Below are positions 17,091 through 24,221 of a stretch of 40,622 nucleotides of DNA, one piece after another. Source of the DNA: CAYOXD01 sp964407825 (GTDB taxonomy: Bacteria; Desulfobacterota; Desulfobacteria; Desulfobacterales; JAFDDL01); the NCBI GenBank assembly GCA_964407825.1, contig CAYOXD010000014.1, forward strand, positions 1 through 40,622. The letters are read 5' to 3'. Positions within the stretch are counted from its first letter, which is position 1. Every line of letters begins with the position of its first letter. Position numbers and translations under genes: made by a program. Under the pieces are notes generated by a model, which searched no databases, was not told the origin of the DNA, and was given only the letters and a program-made list of their open reading frames with translations.

Positions 17091-17957
17091 TCAAGGTAGC
17101 GCCCCCGCCCCAAAGGCCGCCATCAGAATAACGGAGATGAGAAGCCAGCTCCAGGTTTCGTATTTTTCGGGCAGGGGCGGCCGGAGCCACCGAGCGAAGC
17201 CCATGCCCATGGCTCCCCCCGAGAGCATACCGAAAAGATGCGCCATCAGGTCTGTATGCGCGCCGCCGCTGCCAAGCATTCCCAGAAGCGCAAGGCCGGC
17301 GGCCAGCGGCAGCCAGGGGCTTCGTTTCCAGCCCTCCCCGGCGGTTTTCCGGACGAATCGGACACCGGCCAGGATGCCGATGGCGCTGAAAACCGCCGTT
17401 GAGGCGCCGATGGACAGATGGGCGGTCTGATAGAAGACGGCATTCAGAAGATTTCCAAGGCTGGCGGCCAGCAGGATCATCAGCCAGCCCACCGCGACGC
17501 CGGTGACGGTACACACCGCCGTTCCGAAGAGGATGATGGCGACCATGTTCCCGGCCAGGTGAAGGGGGCCGGCATGAAGAAACAGGGCTGTCACCACACG
17601 GTAGAGCTGGCCCTTCATGATCAGGTCCGCATCGGCGCCATAGACCTGAACCATCTTCTCCAGGGCATGGTGATAGACCACCGCCACATGGATCACGAAC
17701 AGAAGGCCGGCCACCCATAACCCCGAAGGGGTAATTCGGTCCGCTCCGGTATGCGGGAAAGCCCCCAGGGGGGTTCCGGGGTTCTCTGCGGCATAAGCGG
17801 CCAGCGTGTGTCGCGCCGCCTCAAGATGGGTCTCTTTCACCCAGATTTCCCACTGGGAACCGGTGTGGACCACGGCAAAGGGGATCCGGGAGGCGGACAG
17901 AACCAGCGTATGGAGGTCGATTTCTTGGCTGTCAGGAGAGGAAAATAGCTTTGGCAT
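17091..17957 (-). CDS. Rhomboid family intramembrane serine protease
   Basis: A 288-residue protein with an N-terminal soluble domain of about 70 residues and at least six membrane helices. Rhomboid residues are present: His128, His133 and Asn137 in HAGPLHLAGNM, the nucleophile Ser186 in GASTAVFSAIG and the catalytic His240 in LMAHLFGMLSGG. The enzyme should cleave membrane proteins within the bilayer. The N-terminal part (VLSASRIPFAVVHTG, then EIWVKETHLEAARHTLAAY) looks like a small alpha/beta domain similar to DUF2007-type modules or the GlpG cytoplasmic domain. GGAAAGG precedes the ATG. It follows the HEAT-like gene by 21 bases. Confidence 0.92.
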   Translation of the reverse strand: MPKLFSSPDSQEIDLHTLVLSASRIPFAVVHTGSQWEIWVKETHLEAARHTLAAYAAENPGTPLGAFPHTGADRITPSGLWVAGLLFVIHVAVVYHHALEKMVQVYGADADLIMKGQLYRVVTALFLHAGPLHLAGNMVAIILFGTAVCTVTGVAVGWLMILLAASLGNLLNAVFYQTAHLSIGASTAVFSAIGILAGVRFVRKTAGEGWKRSPWLPLAAGLALLGMLGSGGAHTDLMAHLFGMLSGGAMGMGFARWLRPPLPEKYETWSWLLISVILMAAFGAGALP

Positions 17958-17978
17958 CGCCTTTCCAAGGGGCCTGCG

Positions 17979-18704
17979 TCAGGCTGTACGCTCTCTGGTC
18001 GCAGCTTCCAGGGCCTCCGCCGCCAGTTCCGAGACACTGCGCGTCACCAATCGACCGCCGACAAAGAGCTCGATCTCGTTGCCGTCACTGGCCAGCATTC
18101 TCAGGTGCTCAGAGGGGATGAGCGCCCGCATGGCCCCGGCGGCCCATGCGGCCAATCCCCGGCCCACGGGATCCGCCACCGACAGGAGGGGAATCAGGCT
18201 CGGTGCGGCGGCATCCATGCTTCCTGGCCGGGCACGGGCCACCCGTCCGATCCCCCACAGGGCGCCCCATCGCAGGCTTTCCATTTCCAGATAGTTGCCC
18301 TGGGGCTGGATGTAGGAGCACAGGATGGCGGCATACTCCCCGGTGATCCGGTCGCTTCGGGCCATGATTTCCCCCATGGCCTCGGCGGAGCCCCAACCGA
18401 TGCCTCCCGATTCGTCATTGAGGTTCCAGATGAGCCGCCGCATGATGACCCGGGCCGACTCCATCCGGACCCGGCCCAGACCGGCGACCACCTCCCCCAT
18501 GAGGGCCACGGCCCGCCACTTCACGAGGGGGTCCATGCTGTAAAGAAAGGACAAGAGGGGATTGACCACCTGACGCGCGGGAAACCGGGCCACAAGGGAC
18601 AAGGTTTTCTCCAGGGGCTCCCGCCGCAATACCTCCAGGAGCCTTCGCTTCAACCGCCGGCCGCTGAGGCCTTCCATGCCAACCAAGTCCTGTGGGGCCT
18701 TCAT
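17979..18704 (-). CDS. HEAT-like repeat protein (DVU0298-like)
   Basis: A 241-residue all-helical protein with HEAT-type repeats, for example MDPLVKWRAVALMGEVVAGLG, IGWGSAEAMGEIMARS and LRWGALWGIGRVARARP. It resembles the DVU0298 family of sulfate reducers, whose role is unknown; that name is from memory and was not checked. No signal peptide or membrane segment is visible. The ATG at 18704 lacks a clear ribosome-binding site, and an internal ATG at 18680 is an alternative. It lies between a ferredoxin gene (37 bases upstream) and the rhomboid gene. Confidence 0.72.
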   Translation of the reverse strand: MKAPQDLVGMEGLSGRRLKRRLLEVLRREPLEKTLSLVARFPARQVVNPLLSFLYSMDPLVKWRAVALMGEVVAGLGRVRMESARVIMRRLIWNLNDESGGIGWGSAEAMGEIMARSDRITGEYAAILCSYIQPQGNYLEMESLRWGALWGIGRVARARPGSMDAAAPSLIPLLSVADPVGRGLAAWAAGAMRALIPSEHLRMLASDGNEIELFVGGRLVTRSVSELAAEALEAATRERTA

Positions 18705-18741
18705 GACTTAACAAAACACTCCTGGAGAACCGGCATCGCTC

Positions 18742-18936
18742 TCAGTCCTCCTCCCAATAGATGCAATCGGCCGGGCAGCACCGGATGGCCTCATCCACAC
18801 CGAGCTCCGGATAGGTGTCCCTCTCGGCCACCGTGACAAAATCCGCATCGGTCATGGAGAAAACCTCGGGGCACAGGTCCACGCAGATACCGCACCGGAT
18901 ACAGAGGCTCAGGTCCACCACGGGTCGCTTCATCAT
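18742..18936 (-). CDS. Small ferredoxin, Desulfovibrio type
   Basis: A 64-residue ferredoxin. The N-terminal binding motif CIRCGICVDLCP gives Cys12, Cys15, Cys18 and Cys22, and the C-terminal CCPADC gives Cys53, Cys54 and Cys58. This fits one certain [4Fe-4S] cluster (Cys12/15/18 with a Cys-Pro cysteine) and the remains of a second half. The start overlaps the end of the flavodiiron protein gene by 4 bases, with GGGAG a few bases upstream, so the ferredoxin may be an electron donor or partner for that enzyme. Confidence 0.9.
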   Translation of the reverse strand: MMKRPVVDLSLCIRCGICVDLCPEVFSMTDADFVTVAERDTYPELGVDEAIRCCPADCIYWEED

Positions 18937-20114
18937 GCCAGCTCCCTGCCCACCTTGCGGCCCAGTTCGCGGCAGGCTTCCAGCCCCTGCTCATCCGGCA
19001 CGTACTGACGGCGCACCCCCTCGTCCACAAGGGTCATGTTCATGGACACGAGGACCTCGTTAAGATGCTTGACCGCCTCTCCGCTCCAGCCGTAGGAGCC
19101 GAAGGCCGCGGCGATCTTGTTCATGGGCTTCAATCCCTTCATGTAGGTAAGCAGGTCCATGACGGTGGGAAACACACCGTTATTCAGGGTGGGAGAGCCC
19201 ACGATGACCGCGCCGGCATCGAGCACCTCGGTCATGACGTCGCTCCGGTGCCATCTTCTAAGGTGCATGGGGGTCACGGCTACGCCCTCGGCCGTGAGCC
19301 CCTCGCAGACGGCATGGGCCATGGCCTCCGTGCTGTGCCACATGGTATCGTAGACAACCACCGCCTTCTTTCTTTTCTCCTGCCGGCTCCATCGCTCGTA
19401 AGCCTCGATAATCCTTTCGGGCTCCCTGCGCCACAGGACGCCGTGATCCGGGCAGATCATATCGATCTTGAGATCCATGGCCCGTATCTGATCCAGGAGC
19501 TTCAGGATTCGGGACGCATAGAGAAGCAGGATATTGGCGAAGTATTTTTTGGCATGGTCGAAGACCCCGTCCCCTACCTGATCGGCGAACCGGTCATAGG
19601 TGGCCAGGTGCTGGCCGAAGGCGTCGCTCGAAAACAGGATGCCCTCCTCGGCCAGGCAGGTAAACATACTGTCCGGCCAATGGACCATCCGGGTCTCCAG
19701 AAAGCTCAGGGTCCGCTTTCCCAGGCTCAAGGTATCACCGCTTCCCACGGGCCGATAGTTCCACCGCTGCGGGAAGTGCCGCATCAGGTTCTTGTATCCC
19801 AGTTTGGAGCAGAGGAGCGGCTTGTCCTCGCCGATCCGATGCAGGATCCGGGGCAGCGATCCGGAGTGATCCATCTCCGTATGGTTGCTGATCACATAAT
19901 CGATCTTCTTGGGATCGACGATCCGGGCGATGTGGCCGAGCAGTTCGTCAGAAAATTCCGCCCGAACCGTATCGATCAGAGCGATTTTCTCGTCCACAAT
20001 GAGGAACGCGTTGTAGCTACTTCCCCGATCCGTGGAATATCCGTGGAAGTCACGGATATTCCAGTCGATAACACTAACATCATATATTCCTTCGGCAATC
20101 TCGTCCTGCCGCAT
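18933..20114 (-). CDS. A-type flavoprotein (rubredoxin:oxygen oxidoreductase, FprA/ROO)
   Basis: A 393-residue flavodiiron protein that reduces oxygen to water (or NO to N2O) in the cytoplasm. The metallo-beta-lactamase-like domain carries the diiron ligands HTEMDH (His78, Glu80, Asp82, His83), with His145, Asp164 and His224 further on. The C-terminal flavodoxin domain begins VVVYDTMWHSTE (about 252-263) and binds FMN. I start it at 20114, since GGAGG lies about 5 bases upstream; the longer in-frame extension has no site. Electrons should come from the rubredoxin encoded just upstream. The ferredoxin gene overlaps its 3' end. Confidence 0.95.
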   Translation of the reverse strand: MRQDEIAEGIYDVSVIDWNIRDFHGYSTDRGSSYNAFLIVDEKIALIDTVRAEFSDELLGHIARIVDPKKIDYVISNHTEMDHSGSLPRILHRIGEDKPLLCSKLGYKNLMRHFPQRWNYRPVGSGDTLSLGKRTLSFLETRMVHWPDSMFTCLAEEGILFSSDAFGQHLATYDRFADQVGDGVFDHAKKYFANILLLYASRILKLLDQIRAMDLKIDMICPDHGVLWRREPERIIEAYERWSRQEKRKKAVVVYDTMWHSTEAMAHAVCEGLTAEGVAVTPMHLRRWHRSDVMTEVLDAGAVIVGSPTLNNGVFPTVMDLLTYMKGLKPMNKIAAAFGSYGWSGEAVKHLNEVLVSMNMTLVDEGVRRQYVPDEQGLEACRELGRKVGRELA

Positions 20115-20150
20115 ACCCACCTCCACAACTAGTTGACCGGCCCCAAATCC

Positions 20151-20165
20151 AAACGAAAATCGTTT
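20151..20165. promoter_or_regulatory. Inverted repeat upstream of the flavodiiron protein gene
   Basis: AAACGA-AAA-TCGTTT is a perfect 6-base inverted repeat with a 3-base spacer. It lies between the terminator after the rubredoxin gene and the flavodiiron protein start, a place where an operator is plausible. A second small palindrome, AACTAGTT, lies at 20127-20134. No repressor can be assigned from sequence alone. Confidence 0.3.
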
Positions 20166-20178
20166 CCGGGTCTCCAAC

Positions 20179-20215
20179 AAAAAGCCCTTTTTACCGGGCT
20201 AGGGCAGAAAGGGCT
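20179..20215 (-). terminator. Rho-independent terminator after the rubredoxin gene
   Basis: On the minus strand an 8-base stem, AGCCCTTT pairing with AAAGGGCT, is followed by a run of five T. It lies 47 bases past the rubredoxin stop codon and about 65 bases before the flavodiiron protein start, so the two genes may be separate transcripts or joined by partial read-through. Confidence 0.75.
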
Positions 20216-20261
20216 CGTCATCATGGCCAGGCCGGATCTTTCGCTGAACCGGCCAGCACGC

Positions 20262-20423
20262 CTATTGCTCCGGTTCGAAGTCCTCCTTCGAGGCACCGCA
20301 TACCGGACATTCCCAGTCGTCGGGCAAATCGTCGAAAGCCGTGCCCGGGTCAATGCCGTTTTCCGGGTCCCCCTCTGCTGGATCATACACATAACCACAC
20401 ACCGAGCAAACGTATTTTTGCAT
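20262..20423 (-). CDS. Rubredoxin
   Basis: A 53-residue rubredoxin, an electron carrier with one Fe(Cys)4 centre. The two CxxCG half-sites are Cys6/Cys9 (KYVCSVCGYVYDP) and Cys39/Cys42 (WECPVCGASKEDFE), with the classic GDPENGIDPGT and FDDLPDDW between them. An AAGGAG lies 8 bases before the ATG. It lies between the flavodoxin-fusion gene and the flavodiiron protein gene, fitting its known role as electron donor to flavodiiron proteins, rubrerythrin and desulfoferrodoxin. Confidence 0.97.
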   Translation of the reverse strand: MQKYVCSVCGYVYDPAEGDPENGIDPGTAFDDLPDDWECPVCGASKEDFEPEQ

Positions 20424-20486
20424 CTAACCGTCTCCTTTTCAAGGGATCGAAATATTGATGGATTTATTAAATGAGGGGTGCCCCGC

Positions 20487-21458
20487 TCATGGCAGGACCT
20501 CGAGGAACTTGACAACGCGGTCCTTGATGTCATCCCGGAGGACACGCATCCCCTCCGGCGACATGTCTTTCGGCGACTCGGGAACGGCCCAATGAATCCG
20601 TTCGGCACCGGCCACCTGGACATCATCCGCCGGGCATCCCAAGGTGATCACCCAATCGGGAACACCCTCTGCCAGGCTCTCCTCCATGGAACGGGGAGAC
20701 CGAAAGGCCATGTCCACGCCAACCTCGGCCATCGCCTGGACCATTGCAGGATCGATGTCCGCGCCCGGCTCAAGGCCGCCGGTCAGGACCTCCAGGGCAT
20801 CTCCGGCCATGCTCTGGGCATAGGCGCCGGCCATCTGACTCAGGCATGCATTTTCCCTACAGACGAAAAGCACCCGCCGTCTGGCGGCGTAGGGGGCCAG
20901 CAACCGGGCCATGAACGCCTTCACCTCCCCCTCCACCCCGGGATGGGCCGCCATGTCCCCCCTGTGCTCGATTCCCCGGTAGGTAAGACTTCCCTCGTAT
21001 CGAGCGTCCAGCGCGTCAAAAAAATACCGCGATGTTATATCCGCCGCCTTGAAGAGATCCTTTCCCCGGGTGGCGGCAACGGAGAGCAGGGCGCCCCGGC
21101 GCATGCCTGCGCCGGGGTCCTTGAGTTTGAGCCTGTACTTTCGCGCCCAGAAGACCTGGCACCGGTCGATAAGAGCCTTTAGCTGGGCGGTAATATTGTA
21201 AAAAAATACCGGTGAGGCCACAAGCACCACGTCTGCCCGTCTCAGCTGCCCATAGACGGCCCGCATGCCGTCATCGATGGGGCAATCCCCCCGCTTCTCG
21301 CAAACCAGGTACTCCTTGCAGGGCGATATGTGTGCAGGGTCCACATCGATGGTATGCACGAGGGCTCCTGCCTGCCCGGCTTCGGCCAGGCACAGGGACA
21401 GCAGATGGTGGGTATTTCCCTTTTTCCTGGGACTCCCCTGCAAACCGAGGACATACAT
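20487..21458 (-). CDS. Flavodoxin-like oxidoreductase fused to a degenerate low-Mr phosphatase domain
   Basis: A 323-residue two-domain protein. Residues 1-185 form an NAD(P)H-dependent FMN reductase/flavodoxin-like domain with the phosphate-binding loop GSPRKKGNTHHLL and the PVFFYNITAQLKALIDR block. Residues 193-323 resemble low-molecular-weight phosphatases and arsenate reductases, with a loop VLFVCRENACLSQMA. The normal CX5R motif is CX5L here (Cys200, Leu206), and the acid/base Asp loop reads PESP (Glu294). The phosphatase activity is therefore probably lost or changed. I start at the ATG at 21458 (GGAGG 8 bases upstream). The gene lies 13 bases after the cytochrome gene. Its role in the redox cluster is unknown. 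Confidence 0.85.
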   Translation of the reverse strand: MYVLGLQGSPRKKGNTHHLLSLCLAEAGQAGALVHTIDVDPAHISPCKEYLVCEKRGDCPIDDGMRAVYGQLRRADVVLVASPVFFYNITAQLKALIDRCQVFWARKYRLKLKDPGAGMRRGALLSVAATRGKDLFKAADITSRYFFDALDARYEGSLTYRGIEHRGDMAAHPGVEGEVKAFMARLLAPYAARRRVLFVCRENACLSQMAGAYAQSMAGDALEVLTGGLEPGADIDPAMVQAMAEVGVDMAFRSPRSMEESLAEGVPDWVITLGCPADDVQVAGAERIHWAVPESPKDMSPEGMRVLRDDIKDRVVKFLEVLP

Positions 21459-21471
21459 GGCCGTTTCCTCC

Positions 21472-21822
21472 CTATCGCTTATGGCAACCGCTGCAAGCGA
21501 TGGGGCCCGAGGGTTTGCCCGCCTGGCGTCTGTCACGATGGCACTTGAGGCAAATCGTGTTCATGACCACCTTGTTGCCAAGCATTCCCGCTTCCTTGAG
21601 CCGCTCGATGCTTCCAGCACTCCGGGGGATAAGCGAATGGCAGACCTGGCAGTCCTTTACCAGCTCCTGATGTTGCCAGTGCGGGAAATGCACATCACCA
21701 CGGTAACCGGCGTGGATCACGATGTCCTTGGCGCCCCGGTTTTCAGCACCGGCGCACCACCCTGCCGCCATGGCCGCCCACAGAGCGGCACCCAGCAAAA
21801 AAAACACAGCTTTCTTCAGCAA
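21472..21822 (-). CDS. Small periplasmic triheme c-type cytochrome (c3/c7-like)
   Basis: A 116-residue exported cytochrome. I start it at the TTG at 21822, because GGAG lies about 7 bases upstream and it gives a clean signal peptide (LKKAVFFLLGAALWAAMAAGWCAGA). The longer in-frame version starting at 21861 would place charged residues before it. The mature part has three CxxCH heme sites (CQVCH, CLKCH, CSGCH) and extra His residues that could be axial ligands (HAGYRGDVHFPHWQHQ). The pattern fits the class III / c7-like cytochromes, which hold low-potential bis-His hemes in the periplasm. Partner unknown. Confidence 0.88.
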   Translation of the reverse strand: MLKKAVFFLLGAALWAAMAAGWCAGAENRGAKDIVIHAGYRGDVHFPHWQHQELVKDCQVCHSLIPRSAGSIERLKEAGMLGNKVVMNTICLKCHRDRRQAGKPSGPIACSGCHKR

Positions 21823-21922
21823 GCCTCTCTCCTTTTCACCGTCTCCAGTGCAGCCTGCCATGAATCGAGCAGCACTGAACAGCCGTCAACCGACGGCAAC
21901 TGCACCCAAGGCCCCCATAAGC

Positions 21923-22126
21923 TTAGGGCGCAATCCTGTCGGCCTGCCCATCAATCCGGCACCTGCTGACATCCAGGACGGCGCCGCATTCATCACACTT
22001 ATGCGGGCGATTCGTTTCATCCGAAAAAATCTCGTTTTCGGCGCCGCACTTATCGCATTTGCACATCAGGGACTTCAACGTCTTATGCGTCTCCAATCCC
22101 GGACAATGTTGGGTCGAGTCAGTCAT
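21923..22126 (-). CDS. Small zinc-ribbon-like protein
   Basis: A 67-residue protein with two CxxC pairs (CDKCGAENEIF and HKCDECGAVLD) spaced like a rubredoxin or zinc-ribbon fold, plus further cysteines (CPG, MCKCD). It begins MTDSTQHCPGLETHKTL. The ATG at 22126 has a perfect TAAGGAGGTG just upstream, which decides the start over an in-frame TTG at 22144. It lies between the desulfoferrodoxin and cytochrome genes. I do not recognise the family and cannot say whether it binds zinc or iron. Confidence 0.82.
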   Translation of the reverse strand: MTDSTQHCPGLETHKTLKSLMCKCDKCGAENEIFSDETNRPHKCDECGAVLDVSRCRIDGQADRIAP

Positions 22127-22188
22127 ACCGCACCTCCTTAACAAATAGACACAAGAGTTGATTCATCAAGCCCCGCAAGGGCCGGGCC

Positions 22189-22563
22189 TCAGCTCTTCCA
22201 CAGCCCGTGCAGGTTGCAAAGCTCCCGGGCCGTCAATTGCTTGGCCGCGACCTTGAATGTGGCCTCTGGTTTGTCCCCGGGGCTCAGGAACTGCCTATAG
22301 GATTTTCCGTCAGCAATGATTTCAATCCATTCAATGTAGTGCTTCTCCTCCATGGGATGGGCCACGCTGCCGACCTTCACCGTGACGCCATCGGCCGTGG
22401 TTTCAATTACCGGAACATGCTTTTCCTTGGCCGCGTCCACCGTGTTCTCGGTCATCAGATTCATGGCCTGGCCGCAGCAGACCAACTCGCCTTCGCCCGC
22501 CGTCAGAACTTCCACCGTATTGCCGCAAACGGAACATTTGTACACTTCCAGTCTTGCCGTCAT
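22189..22563 (-). CDS. dfx: Desulfoferrodoxin (2Fe superoxide reductase)
   Basis: A 124-residue superoxide reductase that reduces superoxide to hydrogen peroxide without making oxygen. Centre I, the desulforedoxin-like Fe(Cys)4 site, has Cys10, Cys13, Cys29 and Cys30 (KCSVCG and LVCCGQ). Centre II, the catalytic Fe(His)4Cys site, has His49, His69, His75, Cys116 and His119, the same spacing as in the Desulfovibrio protein; Glu47 next to His49 is also conserved. It lies 52 bases after rubrerythrin. Confidence 0.97.
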   Translation of the reverse strand: MTARLEVYKCSVCGNTVEVLTAGEGELVCCGQAMNLMTENTVDAAKEKHVPVIETTADGVTVKVGSVAHPMEEKHYIEWIEIIADGKSYRQFLSPGDKPEATFKVAAKQLTARELCNLHGLWKS

Positions 22564-22615
22564 CTTTACCTCCTAGGGTGAATAAATGGGTTCATGTTCA
22601 ATGAAACGTTTCCTC

Positions 22616-23191
22616 TTAGTAATTGTCATCCTTCAGTTCATAGTGTGCCTGGGGGTGCGCGCAGGCCGGACAGACCTCCGGCGCCTCGGTGCCCTCATGG
22701 ACATAGCCACAGTTCCGGCATCGCCATTCCACGGACCTATCCTTCTTGAACACCGTTTGTGTCTCCAGATTGGCGATCAGCCGACGGTATCGGGCCTCAT
22801 GATAGGCCTCAGCCACGGCGATGGCCTCCAGGGTATCGGCTATCGTGGGAAACCCCTCCTCGCGGGCGGTCTTGGCAAAAGCGGGATACATCTGCGAATG
22901 CTCGTGGTTCTCGCCGCCAACGGAGGCCCTCAGGTTCTCCAGGGTGCTGCCGATGCATCCGGCCGGGAAGGCCGCGGTGAGCTGGACCTCGCCACCTTCA
23001 AGGAACTTGAAGAGGCGCTTGGCGTGCTCCTTCTCGTGATTGGCGGTTTCTTCAAAAATTGCCGAAATTTGAACATATCCCTCCTTTTTCGCCTGGCTGG
23101 CGAAATAGGTATATCGGTTCCTTGCCTGGGATTCCCCCGCAAAGGCGGTCAAAAGATTTTTTTCCGTCTGGGTACCTTGTAAACTGGCCAA
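22616..23191 (-). CDS. rbr: Rubrerythrin
   Basis: A 191-residue peroxidase of anaerobes that reduces hydrogen peroxide. The N-terminal four-helix bundle has the diiron ligands in AGESQARNRY, ETANHEKEH and EAYHEARY. The C-terminal rubredoxin-like domain has CRNCGYVHEG and CPACAHPQAHY. The start is a TTG at 23191 with AAGGAGG 8 bases upstream. It heads the string rbr-dfx-zinc ribbon-cytochrome. The product of desulfoferrodoxin is the substrate of rubrerythrin, so the order fits a superoxide-to-water pathway. The 131-base gap to the divergent gene should hold the promoter and any PerR-type site, but I found no reliable operator. Confidence 0.97.
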   Translation of the reverse strand: MASLQGTQTEKNLLTAFAGESQARNRYTYFASQAKKEGYVQISAIFEETANHEKEHAKRLFKFLEGGEVQLTAAFPAGCIGSTLENLRASVGGENHEHSQMYPAFAKTAREEGFPTIADTLEAIAVAEAYHEARYRRLIANLETQTVFKKDRSVEWRCRNCGYVHEGTEAPEVCPACAHPQAHYELKDDNY

Positions 23192-23322
23192 TATTGAATC
23201 CTCCTTTTTCCATGGTTTTTCCGATATTCTCCAGGGCGGCGGTTGACGCCCCAGGGGAGCTTCTTATCTTTATGATAGCCGTACCGATTTAAGGGCCACG
23301 ATGGCCGAAAAGGAGATCCCCC

Positions 23323-23682
23323 ATGATGACCCTTGATGACATCCGGAAAGATCCGGACCTGTTGAATCATATCGATTGGCACATGACGCCCGAGGAGGCG
23401 GTCCGCCTGTACCTGGAATGGGGAAACAACTGGGCGCACAGCAACTACGTGATCCGCTCCAGGGATGACGTTTCCCATTATTTTGTTGTGAACACCTGGG
23501 AGGAGACCCCCGTCATTTTCCTTGTCCGCCGCAACTCGGAGGAGGCCGAGGAAATAGCCAAAATCCATCTCCCCCCTGATATCGGCAGCCGCTTTCTGAC
23601 GTCCATCGGCCACAACAAGGGGGTTTATGCCCTGGACGGCGACCTGTGCCAATGGCTGAAAGACCAGCTGCAAATCCAATAA
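23323..23682 (+). CDS. Hypothetical protein (possibly DVU0772-like) divergent from rubrerythrin
   Basis: A 119-residue soluble protein with no known motif, signal peptide or membrane segment. Sequence features include HMTPEEAVRLYLEWGNNW, SHYFVVNTWEETPVIFLV and IGHNKGVYALDGD. I have a weak, unchecked memory of a DVU0772 family of sulfate reducers with this pattern. AAGGAG precedes the ATG by about 7 bases. It shares the promoter region with rubrerythrin and converges on the Fur-type regulator gene, so it may belong to the stress response. Function unknown. Confidence 0.75.
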   Translation: MMTLDDIRKDPDLLNHIDWHMTPEEAVRLYLEWGNNWAHSNYVIRSRDDVSHYFVVNTWEETPVIFLVRRNSEEAEEIAKIHLPPDIGSRFLTSIGHNKGVYALDGDLCQWLKDQLQIQ

Positions 23683-23712
23683 AGGGGACGGCCGTGGCAG
23701 GCGCAGCCCCTG

Positions 23713-24171
23713 TCAGCGCGCCGTCTGTCCGTCCGATTCTTTCAGTTTCTTGAGTCCCGGAGAGATCATGTGCGCCGCGCACTCCGGGCAGAGGCCATAG
23801 AACTCCAACCGGTGACCGATGATCTTGAATTCGGTTTTCCGAGTGAGGTGTTCCTCGATATCTTCCAGCAGCGCCATGGGGGCATCCACCACCCGGTCGC
23901 ACAGGCTGCAACGGATATGGTAGTGTTCCTCGGGATCGGGATCGAACCGGTTTATGGCTCCTCCGAAGGTCAGTTTGGCAATCTCCCCCAGTTCCGAAAG
24001 CTTCTCCAGATTCCTGTAAACGGTCCCCAGACTGATACGGGGGAGGCGCTTTCGAACCAACGCATACACCTCTTCGGCACTGGGATGTGCCGTTGACCGT
24101 TTGAGTTCCTCCAAAATGACTTTCCGCTGGCGGGTCATTCTCACCAGACCCGGCCTGTCTTCAGGATGCAT
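23713..24171 (-). CDS. Fur family transcriptional regulator, PerR-like
   Basis: A 152-residue metal-dependent repressor of the Fur family. The winged-helix domain has RMTRQRKVILEELKRSTAHPSAEEVY and ISLGTVYRNLEKLSELG. The dimerisation domain has HYHIRCSLCDRVVD and GLCPECA, the two CxxC pairs that bind structural zinc. The TxQR start and HPSAEEVY style are typical of PerR-type repressors, and the location next to rubrerythrin, desulfoferrodoxin and flavodiiron genes supports a peroxide sensor. Fur or Zur cannot be ruled out. The ATG at 24171 is used; no strong ribosome-binding site is seen. It is 50 bases after citrate synthase. Confidence 0.9.
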   Translation of the reverse strand: MHPEDRPGLVRMTRQRKVILEELKRSTAHPSAEEVYALVRKRLPRISLGTVYRNLEKLSELGEIAKLTFGGAINRFDPDPEEHYHIRCSLCDRVVDAPMALLEDIEEHLTRKTEFKIIGHRLEFYGLCPECAAHMISPGLKKLKESDGQTAR

Positions 24172-24221
24172 GATCAGCTTGCCTGAGCCGGTTTTCGTCA
24201 GCCGGGGCCAGAGGGCGGCCC

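Noticed and set aside
19065..20132. Plus-strand frame of 355 residues
   Set aside because: Antisense to the flavodiiron protein gene, whose motifs are complete.
22126..22189. GCCC/GGGC hairpin after desulfoferrodoxin as a terminator
   Set aside because: The stem is only about four base pairs and no T-run follows, so I do not call it.
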